Positions 1 to 7,159 of a DNA stretch of 14,376 bases are shown here, in pieces. The stretch comes from Flavobacteriales bacterium (lineage in GTDB: Bacteria > Bacteroidota > Bacteroidia > Flavobacteriales > BACL11). Where the stretch lies: assembly GCA_002697505.1 (NCBI GenBank), contig NZWA01000064.1, positions 8,964 to 23,339 of the forward strand, given 5' to 3'. Made by a program: the position numbers and the translations under genes. Position 1 is the first letter of the stretch. The number at the start of each line of letters is the position of its first letter. Under the pieces are notes generated by a model, which saw only the letters and a list, made by a program, of their open reading frames with translations, searched no databases and was not told the DNA's origin.

Positions 1-836
1 CTGAAGAAGAAGACGAAGAAAAACACGATGAAATCGCTGATGGTGAAAAAGCAGATGAAATCGAAGAAGAAGAAGATGGAGATGATATGGACGAAGAGCT
101 AGACCTCGAATCTATTCTTTCTGAGTTGGAAAAAGAAGCTGAAGATGATGAAGACAAAGTTGATGAAATAGCCAAAGAAGAAGATGAAGACAAAGTTGAC
201 GAAACTGTTGATGAAAACGATGTATCTTCAGGCATTGGTGCTTCAGATAACAAAGAACCAGGTGAAGCTGGTGATTCTTCTAAAGTTGGACAAGGCCCTG
301 AATCACAAGGTAGTGATAAAGAAGCTGGAAAAGAACTTGATGACCATGAAGTGGTTAAAGAGGGAGACGACAAAGAAGAAGTTGATGAAGAAATCGATTT
401 AGAAGAAGTTCTTAAAGCACTTTCTGAAGAAGAAGGTGATGAAGAGGACAAAGTTGATGAACTTGCTACACTTCAAGCAGAAATTAAAGAGCACAGAGAT
501 GTTGTAAAATATCTTCGTGGAAAATTAAACGAAGTTAATCTCTTGAACGCAAAACTCTTATTCTCAAACAAACTATTCAGAGCGTTTGGTTTAAGTAACG
601 AACAGAAATTGAAAGTTGTTGAAACATTTGATAGAACTAAGAATCTTAGAGAAATCAAACTTGTTTACTCAACACTTGCAGAATCTTTTAAAGGTGGAGC
701 AAATGTGAAACCAATTAAAGAATCTAAAGGTTCAAGTTCTAAAGTAGTTGCTTCTACTAAACCAGCAAATGAAGAAGTTATCTCTGAGGGTGCTGAGTTA
801 AAGAATCGTTTCAAGAAATTAGCAAACATACTATAA
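1..836 (+). CDS. 22: Prohead core scaffold protein, gp22-like (5' partial)
   Basis: The reading frame is open from base 3 to the TAA at 834-836, with no stop before the first in-frame ATG at 87. The gene therefore most likely begins left of the window and 87 is an internal Met. The visible protein starts with about 125 residues dominated by Glu/Asp/Lys, holding two copies of a 28-residue acidic unit. A predicted helical region follows, with 'NEVNLLNAKLLFSNKLF' and 'KLKVVETFDRTKNLREIK'. The protein ends in a basic tail, 'NRFKKLANIL'. An acidic N-terminal part, a helical 'LLNAKLL' region and a position directly before the major capsid gene are typical of T4-type gp22. That family forms the inner core of the prohead and is later degraded by the gp21 protease. 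The capsid start lies 13 nt downstream. The assignment rests on motif recall and synteny, without an alignment. Confidence 0.85.
   Translation, partial: EEEDEEKHDEIADGEKADEIEEEEDGDDMDEELDLESILSELEKEAEDDEDKVDEIAKEEDEDKVDETVDENDVSSGIGASDNKEPGEAGDSSKVGQGPESQGSDKEAGKELDDHEVVKEGDDKEEVDEEIDLEEVLKALSEEEGDEEDKVDELATLQAEIKEHRDVVKYLRGKLNEVNLLNAKLLFSNKLFRAFGLSNEQKLKVVETFDRTKNLREIKLVYSTLAESFKGGANVKPIKESKGSSSKVVASTKPANEEVISEGAELKNRFKKLANIL
90..173 (+). repeat. Internal duplication in scaffold gene, copy 1
   Basis: These 28 codons begin DEELDLESILSEL and end DEDKVDEIA. They align without gaps to the unit at 384-467. Both copies have the order acidic start, hydrophobic I/V-L-x-x-L patch, acidic linker, then (D/E)EDKVDE. 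The phrase DEDKVDE also appears once more at 183-203, just after this copy. Confidence 0.8.
384..467 (+). repeat. Internal duplication in scaffold gene, copy 2
   Basis: These 28 codons begin DEEIDLEEVLKAL and end EEDKVDELA. The unit is the same length as copy 1 and lies 294 nt after it, in the same frame. The bases have diverged more than the protein pattern, which points to an old duplication kept for its acidic-amphipathic character. Confidence 0.8.
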
Positions 837-849
837 TTAGGAGACTAAA

Positions 850-2502
850 ATGAGTGATAATTTTAAATCAGTAGAGTCTTTAATGGATGGATATAATCCA
901 CAAAGACAACTACTCGAGCAAACTCGTAAGTTAGTCAAGAAATGGGAACCAACAGGCCTTTTAGAAGGTATGGACAAAGAACACGAAATTAACGGAATGG
1001 CTGTTCTTCTTGAAAACCAGGCTCGTCAGTTGATTGATGAGGCTTCAAGAACAGGTACATCTGCTAACTCTGAAGAGTGGAGTGGTGTTGCACTTCCATT
1101 AGTTCGTAGAATCTTTGGTGAGTTGGCTGCACAGGAATTTGTTTCTGTTCAACCAATGAACTTACCATCTGGTCTTATTTTCTATCTTGACTTCAAATAT
1201 GGCTCTGCACAAACCGACAATCACACTAACAACGCTGATGTATATGGTAATACTTCAGGTTCTGGTGATGCAACTGGTGGTTTGTATGGTGCTGGTAAAT
1301 TTGGTTACTCAATTAACGATACTGATTCAAGTGCAGTTAGCTTAGCTGCATCTTTATCAAGTGGTAATTACACTACTGGTTCAGCAGCTTGGTCAGATGT
1401 TAATTTTGAACCAGACCTATCTGCTTCTGTATCTACAGGTGCTGAAGCCGACAATGGTCTATTGAAAATCTCTGTACACACTGGTGCAATCTCTGATTTC
1501 GACCCAGATGGTGTTAGAGCTTTCTCAATTTCAGGTAGTGGTTTTGATGCTTTCTATCCTGCACATACATCATATGATTCTGCAAATTCTGCAATTCATT
1601 TCTATGTGTTGAAATCAGCTGCATCTGCACCTGGTGACTTGGTAGTATCTTACCACAAGGTTAAATCAACAAACTACAGCAGAACTGATTTTGAAGCTAC
1701 TGCTGCACAGATTGATGCAAACCCTGAAGCAGATATCGATATTCCAGAATTGGATATCGCGTTAAAGAGCATTCCTATCATCGCTAAAACTCGTAAGTTA
1801 AAAGCAGTCTGGACACCAGAACTTGCTCAAGACTTGAACGCGTACCATAGTGTTGATGCGGAAGCTGAATTAACTGCTCTTCTTTCTGAGTACATTTCAA
1901 TGGAAATTGATTTAGAAATTCTTGACATGTTGTATGCAAATGCATCTGCTAAGACAGAAAGATGGTCAGCAAGAGTTGGATATGAGTATGATTCTGCTAC
2001 TACATTGTTCGCACAATCAAGTGGTGAATCAAATGCTTACACTAAAGGACTTTGGTTCCAAACACTTGGAAACAAACTTCAGTCAGTATCTAACGCTATT
2101 CATCAGAAAACTCTAAGAGGTGGAGCTAACTTCATCGTTGTTTCTCCAGAAACAGCTACAATCATAGAGTCTATTCCTGGATACGCAGCAGACACTTCAG
2201 GTGAAGCTACAAACTCATCATTCGCAATGGGTGTTCAAAAAGTTGGTGCTCTTAATAACAGATTTACTGTTTACAAGAACCCATATGCACAGGACAATGT
2301 AATCCTAGCAGGTTTCAGAGGAAGTAACTTCCTTGAAACAGGTGCGGTTTATGCTCCATATGTGCCGTTAATCATGACACCATTAGTATATGACCCTAAG
2401 AACTTCACTCCAAGAAAAGGTGTGATGACTCGTTACGCTAAGAAGATGGTTCGTCCAGAATTCTATGGTAAGGTCATAGTTGCTGATGTAAACTATGTGT
2501 AA
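850..2502 (+). CDS. 23: Major capsid protein, gp23-like
   Basis: This 550-residue protein is slightly longer than T4 gp23 (521 residues). Family signatures are 'VALPLVRRIFGELAAQ' and 'VSVQPMNLPSG' near residues 78-108, 'KTRKLKAVWTPELAQDL' near 312-330 followed by 'DAEAELTALL', and 'GVMTRYAKKMV' close to the C-terminus. They match the T4-type HK97-fold capsid protein that forms the hexamers of the shell. Residues of about 115-290 are Ser/Gly/Asp-rich and variable, as expected for a surface insertion. The N-terminal 64 residues look like a removable propeptide: 'QLIDE|AS' fits the prohead protease pattern (hydrophobic-x-Glu) close to the T4 cleavage point after Glu65. AGGAG at 839-843 supports the start. 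Codons ending in C (aac, ttc) and cgt are commoner than in the genes downstream, which fits very high expression. Confidence 0.96.
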   Translation: MSDNFKSVESLMDGYNPQRQLLEQTRKLVKKWEPTGLLEGMDKEHEINGMAVLLENQARQLIDEASRTGTSANSEEWSGVALPLVRRIFGELAAQEFVSVQPMNLPSGLIFYLDFKYGSAQTDNHTNNADVYGNTSGSGDATGGLYGAGKFGYSINDTDSSAVSLAASLSSGNYTTGSAAWSDVNFEPDLSASVSTGAEADNGLLKISVHTGAISDFDPDGVRAFSISGSGFDAFYPAHTSYDSANSAIHFYVLKSAASAPGDLVVSYHKVKSTNYSRTDFEATAAQIDANPEADIDIPELDIALKSIPIIAKTRKLKAVWTPELAQDLNAYHSVDAEAELTALLSEYISMEIDLEILDMLYANASAKTERWSARVGYEYDSATTLFAQSSGESNAYTKGLWFQTLGNKLQSVSNAIHQKTLRGGANFIVVSPETATIIESIPGYAADTSGEATNSSFAMGVQKVGALNNRFTVYKNPYAQDNVILAGFRGSNFLETGAVYAPYVPLIMTPLVYDPKNFTPRKGVMTRYAKKMVRPEFYGKVIVADVNYV

Positions 2503-2541
2503 GTTGAGTAGTTAATTTATAATTACTAACTAACATTACTT

Positions 2542-2571
2542 AAAAGGGTGGGATTTTTCTCACCCTTTTTT
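2542..2571 (+). terminator. Intrinsic terminator after capsid gene
   Basis: The arms AAAAGGGTG (2542-2550) and CACCCTTTT (2561-2569) pair perfectly. The pairing can continue inward (G-T, G-C, A-T) to a TTTT loop, giving about 12 base pairs. A run of T follows directly to 2571. The hairpin lies 39 nt past the capsid stop and separates the head module from the neck module. Confidence 0.9.
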
Positions 2572-2579
2572 GTTTTCCT

Positions 2580-2588
2580 GATATTTAT
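2580..2588 (+). promoter_or_regulatory. Candidate late-promoter motif ahead of gp13-like gene
   Basis: GATATTTAT lies just after the terminator and 41 nt before the gp13-like start codon. The same nine-base pattern, RATATTTAT, recurs in the gaps at 6868, 10909 and 13343. Position right after a terminator and before a new gene block suggests a promoter. The strand is an inference: the reverse complement resembles the T4 late element TATAAATA, so the active orientation is uncertain. Confidence 0.45.
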
Positions 2589-2629
2589 TTACAGATATAT
2601 CTATAATAGACTATTAATAGGAGAATTTT

Positions 2630-3796
2630 ATGGCTCAAGAACCGATATGGCCAGGTAGTGGTTCCGCTGCAAGTGGTTCTACACCATTTGGGTTTTATGA
2701 TTTAGAATCAGACTTTCAAACTGATGCACCAAAGTTTGCATCATGGTGTGCAAAACGATTGGGATATCCAATAACTGCAGTAGAACTACAAGATACTCAA
2801 TTTTATGCTTGTTTAGAGGAAAGTATTAGTGAATACTCTGCACAAGTAAATCAATTCAATATAAAAGACAATCTTTTAAGTTTAAAGGGTAATTCTACAG
2901 GTTCAAACTTAACTCACAAGAGAATAAAGAGAACCATGTCAGAACAAGTTTATATTACTGAACAATATGGGAATGAAGCAAGTGTAGGTGGTACAACACC
3001 TGTTTATAGAGATTATATAACACTTACAAGTGGTTCTCAAGATTATGATTTGAATGAATTACTCGTAGATGGTAATGAAGTAAGTGGAAGTGGTCCAATT
3101 GAAGTAAAAAGAGTATTTTATAAGAGTATTCCTGCAATATCAAGATACTTTGACCCATATGCAGGTACAGGTCAACAAACAAATAATATGTTGGATGCAT
3201 TTGGATTCGGTGGTTCATCACCAGCAATTACATTCGTATTACAACCAATATATGCCGATTTGTTAAGAGTTCAAGCAATTGAATTAAATGACCAAATTAG
3301 AAAATCTTCATATACATTTGAAATAGTAAATAATAAACTACGAATATTTCCAACATATGAAAACTCTACACCTGGTAAACTATGGATTGAGTGGATAAAA
3401 ACAGAAGATAGGGATAATGCACTTGGTACAAGATATAGTGGAAGTACTGATGTAATCTCTGATTATAGTAATGCACCATATGATAATATGAAGTATAATA
3501 ATATTAATGATGTGGGTAAACAATGGATTCGTAAGTATGGATTGGCTTTATCAAAAGAGTTATTAGGTATTGTTCGTTCTAAATACGGAACTATCCCTAT
3601 TCCTAATTCAGAAGTTTCACTTGATGGTGATACATTGAGAGCTGAAGCAACTGCTGAGAAAGACCAGTTAATAGAACAATTAAGAGAAATGTTAGACCAA
3701 ACAAGTAATAAGGCACTTATGGAAGCAGAGAGAGAATCATCCGATTCTTTACAAGAACAATTGAAAAAAGTTCCTTATCCAATTTACATAGGATAA
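2630..3796 (+). CDS. 13: Neck protein, gp13-like
   Basis: This 388-residue protein matches T4 gp13 (309 residues) at both ends. Near residues 38-72, 'WCAKRLGYPITAVELQ' and 'CLEESISEYS' parallel the T4 stretch with RRLGAPIINVEL and the following IYDCIQRALELY. Near residues 294-345, 'KQWIRKYGLALSKELLG' and 'SLDGDTLRAEATAEKDQL' parallel the T4 WVKDYATALAKEL and TIDGQRLIEEA segments. gp13 and gp14 form the head-neck connector that seals the portal after packaging and accepts the tail. The middle carries extra Ser/Gly-rich sequence, and an extra C-terminal helix-like tail of about 35 residues ends in 'YPIYIG'. AGGAGA at 2619-2624 supports the start. The gp14-like gene begins 4 nt past the stop, so the two are probably co-translated. 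Confidence 0.85.
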   Translation: MAQEPIWPGSGSAASGSTPFGFYDLESDFQTDAPKFASWCAKRLGYPITAVELQDTQFYACLEESISEYSAQVNQFNIKDNLLSLKGNSTGSNLTHKRIKRTMSEQVYITEQYGNEASVGGTTPVYRDYITLTSGSQDYDLNELLVDGNEVSGSGPIEVKRVFYKSIPAISRYFDPYAGTGQQTNNMLDAFGFGGSSPAITFVLQPIYADLLRVQAIELNDQIRKSSYTFEIVNNKLRIFPTYENSTPGKLWIEWIKTEDRDNALGTRYSGSTDVISDYSNAPYDNMKYNNINDVGKQWIRKYGLALSKELLGIVRSKYGTIPIPNSEVSLDGDTLRAEATAEKDQLIEQLREMLDQTSNKALMEAERESSDSLQEQLKKVPYPIYIG

Positions 3797-3800
3797 TCAC

Positions 3801-4286
3801 ATGGCAAGTAGATATTGGCCAACAAGAGATACAAACTTAGCCAAACGATTCAATGATGAACTCGTTGGTAATCTTAAAGATGGTACTTGTGGTATCATTG
3901 GACAAGAAGTAATACTTTACAGAGTATCCACTTATGATACTAAAACAAATATGTATGGTGAAGCAGGTGGTGGTAAAGTATATGAGGCAGGTGTAAAGTT
4001 AAGTTGTATTATCGATGCACAAGATTTTGATTTTGAACTAAATGAGTTTGGGCCAGATTCAAGACAAGAGGCTACATTCTCATTTCAAAGGGATATGTTG
4101 ATTGATGTAAACTTTAGACCAGATATCGGTGATATTGTGAGTTGGAATTTAGGATACTTTGAAATCACTAAAACAAATGAAAACCAATTAGTTGCTGGTG
4201 ATTATAATAAAAATTGGACAATAAGTTGTACTGCAAACTTAACAAGAATTAGTTCACTTAATATAGAACAAACAAGGGCGTTTTAA
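3801..4286 (+). CDS. 14: Neck protein, gp14-like (short form)
   Basis: This 161-residue protein is much shorter than T4 gp14 (256 residues). The order of features still fits: an N-terminal 'DTNLAKRFNDEL', a strand 'QEVILYRVSTYD', a middle 'RQEATFSFQRDMLID', then 'RPDIGDIVSWNLGYFEITK'. The last resembles the gp14 'EGDLIYFPMDNSLFEI' strand pair. It would act with gp13 as the connector between portal and tail. Position between gp13- and gp15-like genes is the strongest support. AGGA at 3790-3793, inside the end of the previous gene, serves as the ribosome site. The stop overlaps the next start (TAATG), so translation is probably coupled. If it is not gp14, it is another small neck or tail-completion protein. 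Confidence 0.72.
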   Translation: MASRYWPTRDTNLAKRFNDELVGNLKDGTCGIIGQEVILYRVSTYDTKTNMYGEAGGGKVYEAGVKLSCIIDAQDFDFELNEFGPDSRQEATFSFQRDMLIDVNFRPDIGDIVSWNLGYFEITKTNENQLVAGDYNKNWTISCTANLTRISSLNIEQTRAF

Positions 4287-5977
4287 TGGCAAGACAGAAA
4301 CCACTATCGAGAAAGGCTCGTAGGGATTTTCGTAATTTATCACAAAGAGAAGATTATAACAGAGGAAACGAGTTACGAAGAGATAAGGATGACATAAAGA
4401 ATATCAGTAATGAAATTATTGATATGGATAGTGCAATTATGTACTATTTCAATGAAGTTATCAAACCGACAGTCACAGAAAATAAAGAAACAGTCAAGGT
4501 ACCTGTTATGTATGCATCACCAGAGAGATGGTTGAGTATACAAAAGATGGGTTTCATGAGAGATAAACGCCAACAATTAATTACGCCAGTGATAGTGTTC
4601 AGAAGAACTGGTATGAGTAAGAATGAAAACTTACCACAAAATAAAATCGAGGCAAACAATCCACAACAATTTGTTACTATAGAACAGAATTATAATCAAC
4701 AAAATAGATACGATGCCTTCTCAAGACAAATAGGATTAACACCAAATAAAACTTACTACAATGTAGTGATGCCAGATTATGTTATATTGAATTATGAGTT
4801 CACTATATGGACATCTTACATTGAACAAATGAACAAACTCGTAGAAAGAATTAATTATACCAATGGAAGTTATTGGGGTGAACCTGGTAAGATGAGATTC
4901 AAAAGTAGAATCGAATCATTTAGTGATGCAAGTGAAATGGATACACAAGGTGAACGATTAGTAAAAACTAATTTTACAGTTGAGATGATGGGATACATCA
5001 TACCTGAAGAATTTAACAGATATGCAACTACTAAAAAATACTTAACACCTAAAAAGGTTATTATCAATATGGATGTTGAAAAACCTGCAGAAGAATTTGT
5101 TAAAACAGATGCAGGTGGTGGAGTTTCTATAAATGCACCAAGACAAGATGTATTTAGTATATCAGTTTCTAATCCACTAACATTTACTGGTGGTACAGGT
5201 GTAACATTAAGTTCTGATGGAGTTGGGTTTGATGGTTCACAACCAGTAACTCAAAATATTTCTATAGGACAGGATGTAAGTACAACATCTAATGTAACAT
5301 TTAATCAAGTAACTTCTAATTCATTAGTGTTTGGTAATCCAACCACATACACATACACAGGTATTAGTGGTAGTGTAAATATTACAGGTAGTTTAACCAC
5401 AAGTGGTAATGTTACAGTCAATGGTGATATGACTGTTCTTGGAACACTAACTGCTCAAGAAATCAAAACCACTTATGTATCATCAAGTATTATATTTGAA
5501 AGTGGTAGTACAAGATTTGGAGATACTACAGATGATACACATGAAAGAACAGGTAGTTTACAAATTACAGGTAGTTGGAGTTTGAATGGTCAAACTATAA
5601 ATGAAATATCACAAGATACTACATTAGGTGATGCAAGTACTACTGCATTAGTTAGTGAATATGCATTAAGTAATTTCTCTTCAACAAATGTTGGTGATGT
5701 ACAAACTTACTTAAGAAAACAATTCTATAAAACATCCAATAGTATCACTAATCCAACAGCAAGTTTTGCAGCAGTTACTGCATCTGCACCAAGTGGATAT
5801 ACAGCAACTAATGAAGATGATTTCTTATTCTTTATCAACGGACAATACATGGAACATGATGCATTAGAAATTGAACAAAGTGGTTCTGTATTTTTATTAA
5901 AAGTAGATAATTCAGGTATTGGATATGATTTAGAAAGTGATGATGAGATTATTGCAGTAGGTAAATTTAACTCGTAG
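4286..5977 (+). CDS. 15: gp15-like tail terminator/sheath stabiliser fused to a fibre-type module
   Basis: This 563-residue protein is about twice the length of T4 gp15 (272). Residues 1-270 carry the gp15 pattern: 'VKVPVMYASPERW' (70-82), a hydrophobic strand 'ITPVIVFRRT' (99-108), 'LNYEFTIWTSYIEQMNKLV' (168-186) and 'LVKTNFTVEMMGYIIPEE' (225-242). T4 gp15 has VPITYAS, MIYELSIFTRYEDDM and WSLTFEVNGWMYPP at matching places. In T4 it caps the tail tube and sheath and joins the tail to the neck. Residues 271-325 form a Gly/Ser/Thr linker. Residues 326-563 form a fibre-type module ('SIGQDVSTTSNVTF' to 'DDEIIAVGKFNS') that is paralogous to most of the next gene. The frame is continuous through the junction, so this is a real fusion in this sequence. 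The start overlaps the gp14-like stop by one base. Confidence 0.8.
   Translation: MARQKPLSRKARRDFRNLSQREDYNRGNELRRDKDDIKNISNEIIDMDSAIMYYFNEVIKPTVTENKETVKVPVMYASPERWLSIQKMGFMRDKRQQLITPVIVFRRTGMSKNENLPQNKIEANNPQQFVTIEQNYNQQNRYDAFSRQIGLTPNKTYYNVVMPDYVILNYEFTIWTSYIEQMNKLVERINYTNGSYWGEPGKMRFKSRIESFSDASEMDTQGERLVKTNFTVEMMGYIIPEEFNRYATTKKYLTPKKVIINMDVEKPAEEFVKTDAGGGVSINAPRQDVFSISVSNPLTFTGGTGVTLSSDGVGFDGSQPVTQNISIGQDVSTTSNVTFNQVTSNSLVFGNPTTYTYTGISGSVNITGSLTTSGNVTVNGDMTVLGTLTAQEIKTTYVSSSIIFESGSTRFGDTTDDTHERTGSLQITGSWSLNGQTINEISQDTTLGDASTTALVSEYALSNFSSTNVGDVQTYLRKQFYKTSNSITNPTASFAAVTASAPSGYTATNEDDFLFFINGQYMEHDALEIEQSGSVFLLKVDNSGIGYDLESDDEIIAVGKFNS
5261..5977 (+). repeat. Fibre-type module, copy fused to gp15-like protein
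   Basis: This segment encodes residues 326-563. Landmarks shared in order with 6091-6831 are 'SIGQDV..SNV.F', 'ESGST.FGDT.DD.H', 'TGS.SLNG', 'YLRK', 'TASFAA.TAS', 'F.FFING..ME.DAL' and the ending 'SDDEI.A.GKFNS'. The copies differ by small indels in the Ser/Thr-rich linkers. Confidence 0.85.
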
Positions 5978-5985
5978 GGAAGAAG

Positions 5986-6831
5986 ATGCCAATTTTTAAA
6001 TTTAAAAATCCACTACGAACATCAGGTTCAAATGGTTTTCAAACTTCTATTACAGACCAAGATGGTAATGTATCAACAATTAATGTTTTTAGTATAGGAC
6101 AAGATGTAGGTACAGATTCTAATGTAGAGTTTGATGGTGTATCACAACCAGATTCTCAAACTGCTATTATAGGAACTGATGAAAACAATATGGTATTAGG
6201 TTATGGATTCATTAGTGGTTCAAATCTTACATTCACAACCGATGAACAAGGTATAAGTGAAAATTATACACATGAAGATGATATTACAATAAATGGTAAT
6301 ATAAATTTTTTCTCTGCAAGTGCAGAACAAGAGAATACAGTCAGAATAGAAAGTTCTGGTAGTACAAAGTTTGGTGATACATTAGATGATTTACATCAAA
6401 TCACAGGTAGTTTCAATGTTACTGGTTCAATGAGTTTAAATGGAACTACAATTAGTGTTTCAGATAATTCAGATGTTTCTTTAGCTAGACAGGATGTATT
6501 GGTAACAGAAAGAGTTGGTTCAATTGTATTAGGTGGAGATACAATTACTGAGAATGAATATTTAAGAAAGATATATGCGAAAAAAGCCGATACAATTAGT
6601 AATTCTACTGCAAGTTTCGCAGCAACAACGGCATCAATTGCCACAGGTATGACAACTACTTCAATACATGATTTTCAATTTTTTATAAATGGTATGATAA
6701 TGGAATTTGATGCATTAACAATACAACAAAATCCAGCAAACGAGTTTGAATTACATATAAATACTGATTCATTAGGATATAATTTACAGAGTGATGATGA
6801 AATAGTTGCTTGGGGTAAATTTAATTCATAA
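5986..6831 (+). CDS. Free-standing fibre-module protein, paralogue of the gp15-like C-terminus
   Basis: The 281-residue product has a short basic opening, 'MPIFKFKNPLRTSGSNGF', which may serve as an attachment segment. The rest aligns over its whole length with the C-terminal half of the preceding protein. It runs from 'SIGQDVGTDSNVEF' (residue 36) through 'SGSTKFGDTLDDLH', 'TGSMSLNG' and 'FQFFINGMIMEFDAL' to 'SDDEIVAWGKFNS'. This style is common in marine phage tail fibres and virion surface proteins. No enzyme motif, signal peptide or membrane segment is visible. The gene begins 8 nt after the gp15-like stop, and GGAAG just after that stop is the ribosome site, so the pair is probably co-expressed. 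A role in the fibre or virion surface is inferred; attachment near the neck is one possibility given the fused copy. Confidence 0.75.
   Translation: MPIFKFKNPLRTSGSNGFQTSITDQDGNVSTINVFSIGQDVGTDSNVEFDGVSQPDSQTAIIGTDENNMVLGYGFISGSNLTFTTDEQGISENYTHEDDITINGNINFFSASAEQENTVRIESSGSTKFGDTLDDLHQITGSFNVTGSMSLNGTTISVSDNSDVSLARQDVLVTERVGSIVLGGDTITENEYLRKIYAKKADTISNSTASFAATTASIATGMTTTSIHDFQFFINGMIMEFDALTIQQNPANEFELHINTDSLGYNLQSDDEIVAWGKFNS
6091..6831 (+). repeat. Fibre-type module, free-standing copy
   Basis: This is the second copy of the module at 5261-5977, of nearly equal length (246 against 238 residues) and directly adjacent. The tandem arrangement suggests a local duplication followed by either fusion to, or separation from, the gp15-like gene. 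Confidence 0.85.
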
Positions 6832-6843
6832 AAAGTACCACAT

Positions 6844-6859
6844 TGGTGTTACCATTTTT
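6844..6859 (+). terminator. Possible weak terminator after module protein
   Basis: TGGT (6844-6847) and ACCA (6851-6854) can pair around a GTT loop, followed by TTTTT (6855-6859). The stem is only four pairs, and an alternative ACCA-CAT-TGGT hairpin overlaps it. The position, 13 nt past the stop and just before the motif at 6868, fits a transcription boundary, but the structure is weak. Confidence 0.3.
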
Positions 6860-6867
6860 GAGTTTTT

Positions 6868-6876
6868 GATATTTAT
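6868..6876 (+). promoter_or_regulatory. Candidate late-promoter motif ahead of small ORF and large fibre
   Basis: GATATTTAT is identical to the copy at 2580. It lies four nucleotides before the ATG at 6881, too close to allow a normal leader for that ORF. If it is a promoter, its natural target is the large fibre gene at 7140, or the small ORF is read leaderless. Confidence 0.4.
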
Positions 6877-6880
6877 AAGT

Positions 6881-7159
6881 ATGAGAAAAAGACATTGGAA
6901 AAATAGAAAAAATAGAAAGTGTCCATCTTGTAGTAAGATATTAACTTATACGAGAAAAGATACTTTTGATAGAGCAGTTGGTAACAATAGTGTATGTAAA
7001 TCTTGTGCACATCAAGATAGAAAATTCACTTTAGAAACGATTGAAAAGATGAAACAACCAAAATCTACTCAACACAAGAAGAAGATTTCAAAATCTATAA
7101 CTACTTGGTGGGTAGAGAAGAAACAAGAAGATTTGAGATATGGCATTAATACGAAGTAG
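6881..7159 (+). CDS. Small zinc-finger/NUMOD3-like protein, probable homing-endonuclease fragment
   Basis: The 92-residue product is very basic. C14-x2-C17 and C39-x2-C42 form a likely four-Cys zinc site. They are followed by 'FTLETIEKMKQPKSTQHKKK' and 'ISKSI', a pattern like the NUMOD3 DNA-binding repeat of phage HNH and GIY-YIG homing endonucleases. No HNH, GIY-YIG or LAGLIDADG catalytic motif is present, so this looks like a DNA-binding remnant or a small free-standing binder. The frame extends upstream to TTG codons at 6866 and 6806. The 6881 ATG is chosen because the residues before it lie in a probable transcription boundary and the end of the previous gene. No Shine-Dalgarno is visible for any of these starts. 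The end overlaps the next gene by 20 nt. It may not be translated. Confidence 0.55.
   Translation: MRKRHWKNRKNRKCPSCSKILTYTRKDTFDRAVGNNSVCKSCAHQDRKFTLETIEKMKQPKSTQHKKKISKSITTWWVEKKQEDLRYGINTK

Noticed and set aside
6756..6763. Exact T4 late-promoter element TATAAATA on the + strand
   Set aside because: It lies inside the coding region of the gene at 5986 and can arise by chance in such AT-rich sequence. It is kept only as a possible secondary promoter.
6806..6880. Upstream TTG starts (6806, 6866) for the small zinc-finger ORF
   Set aside because: They have no ribosome site, and the added residues would come from the end of the previous gene, a possible terminator and the promoter-like motif.
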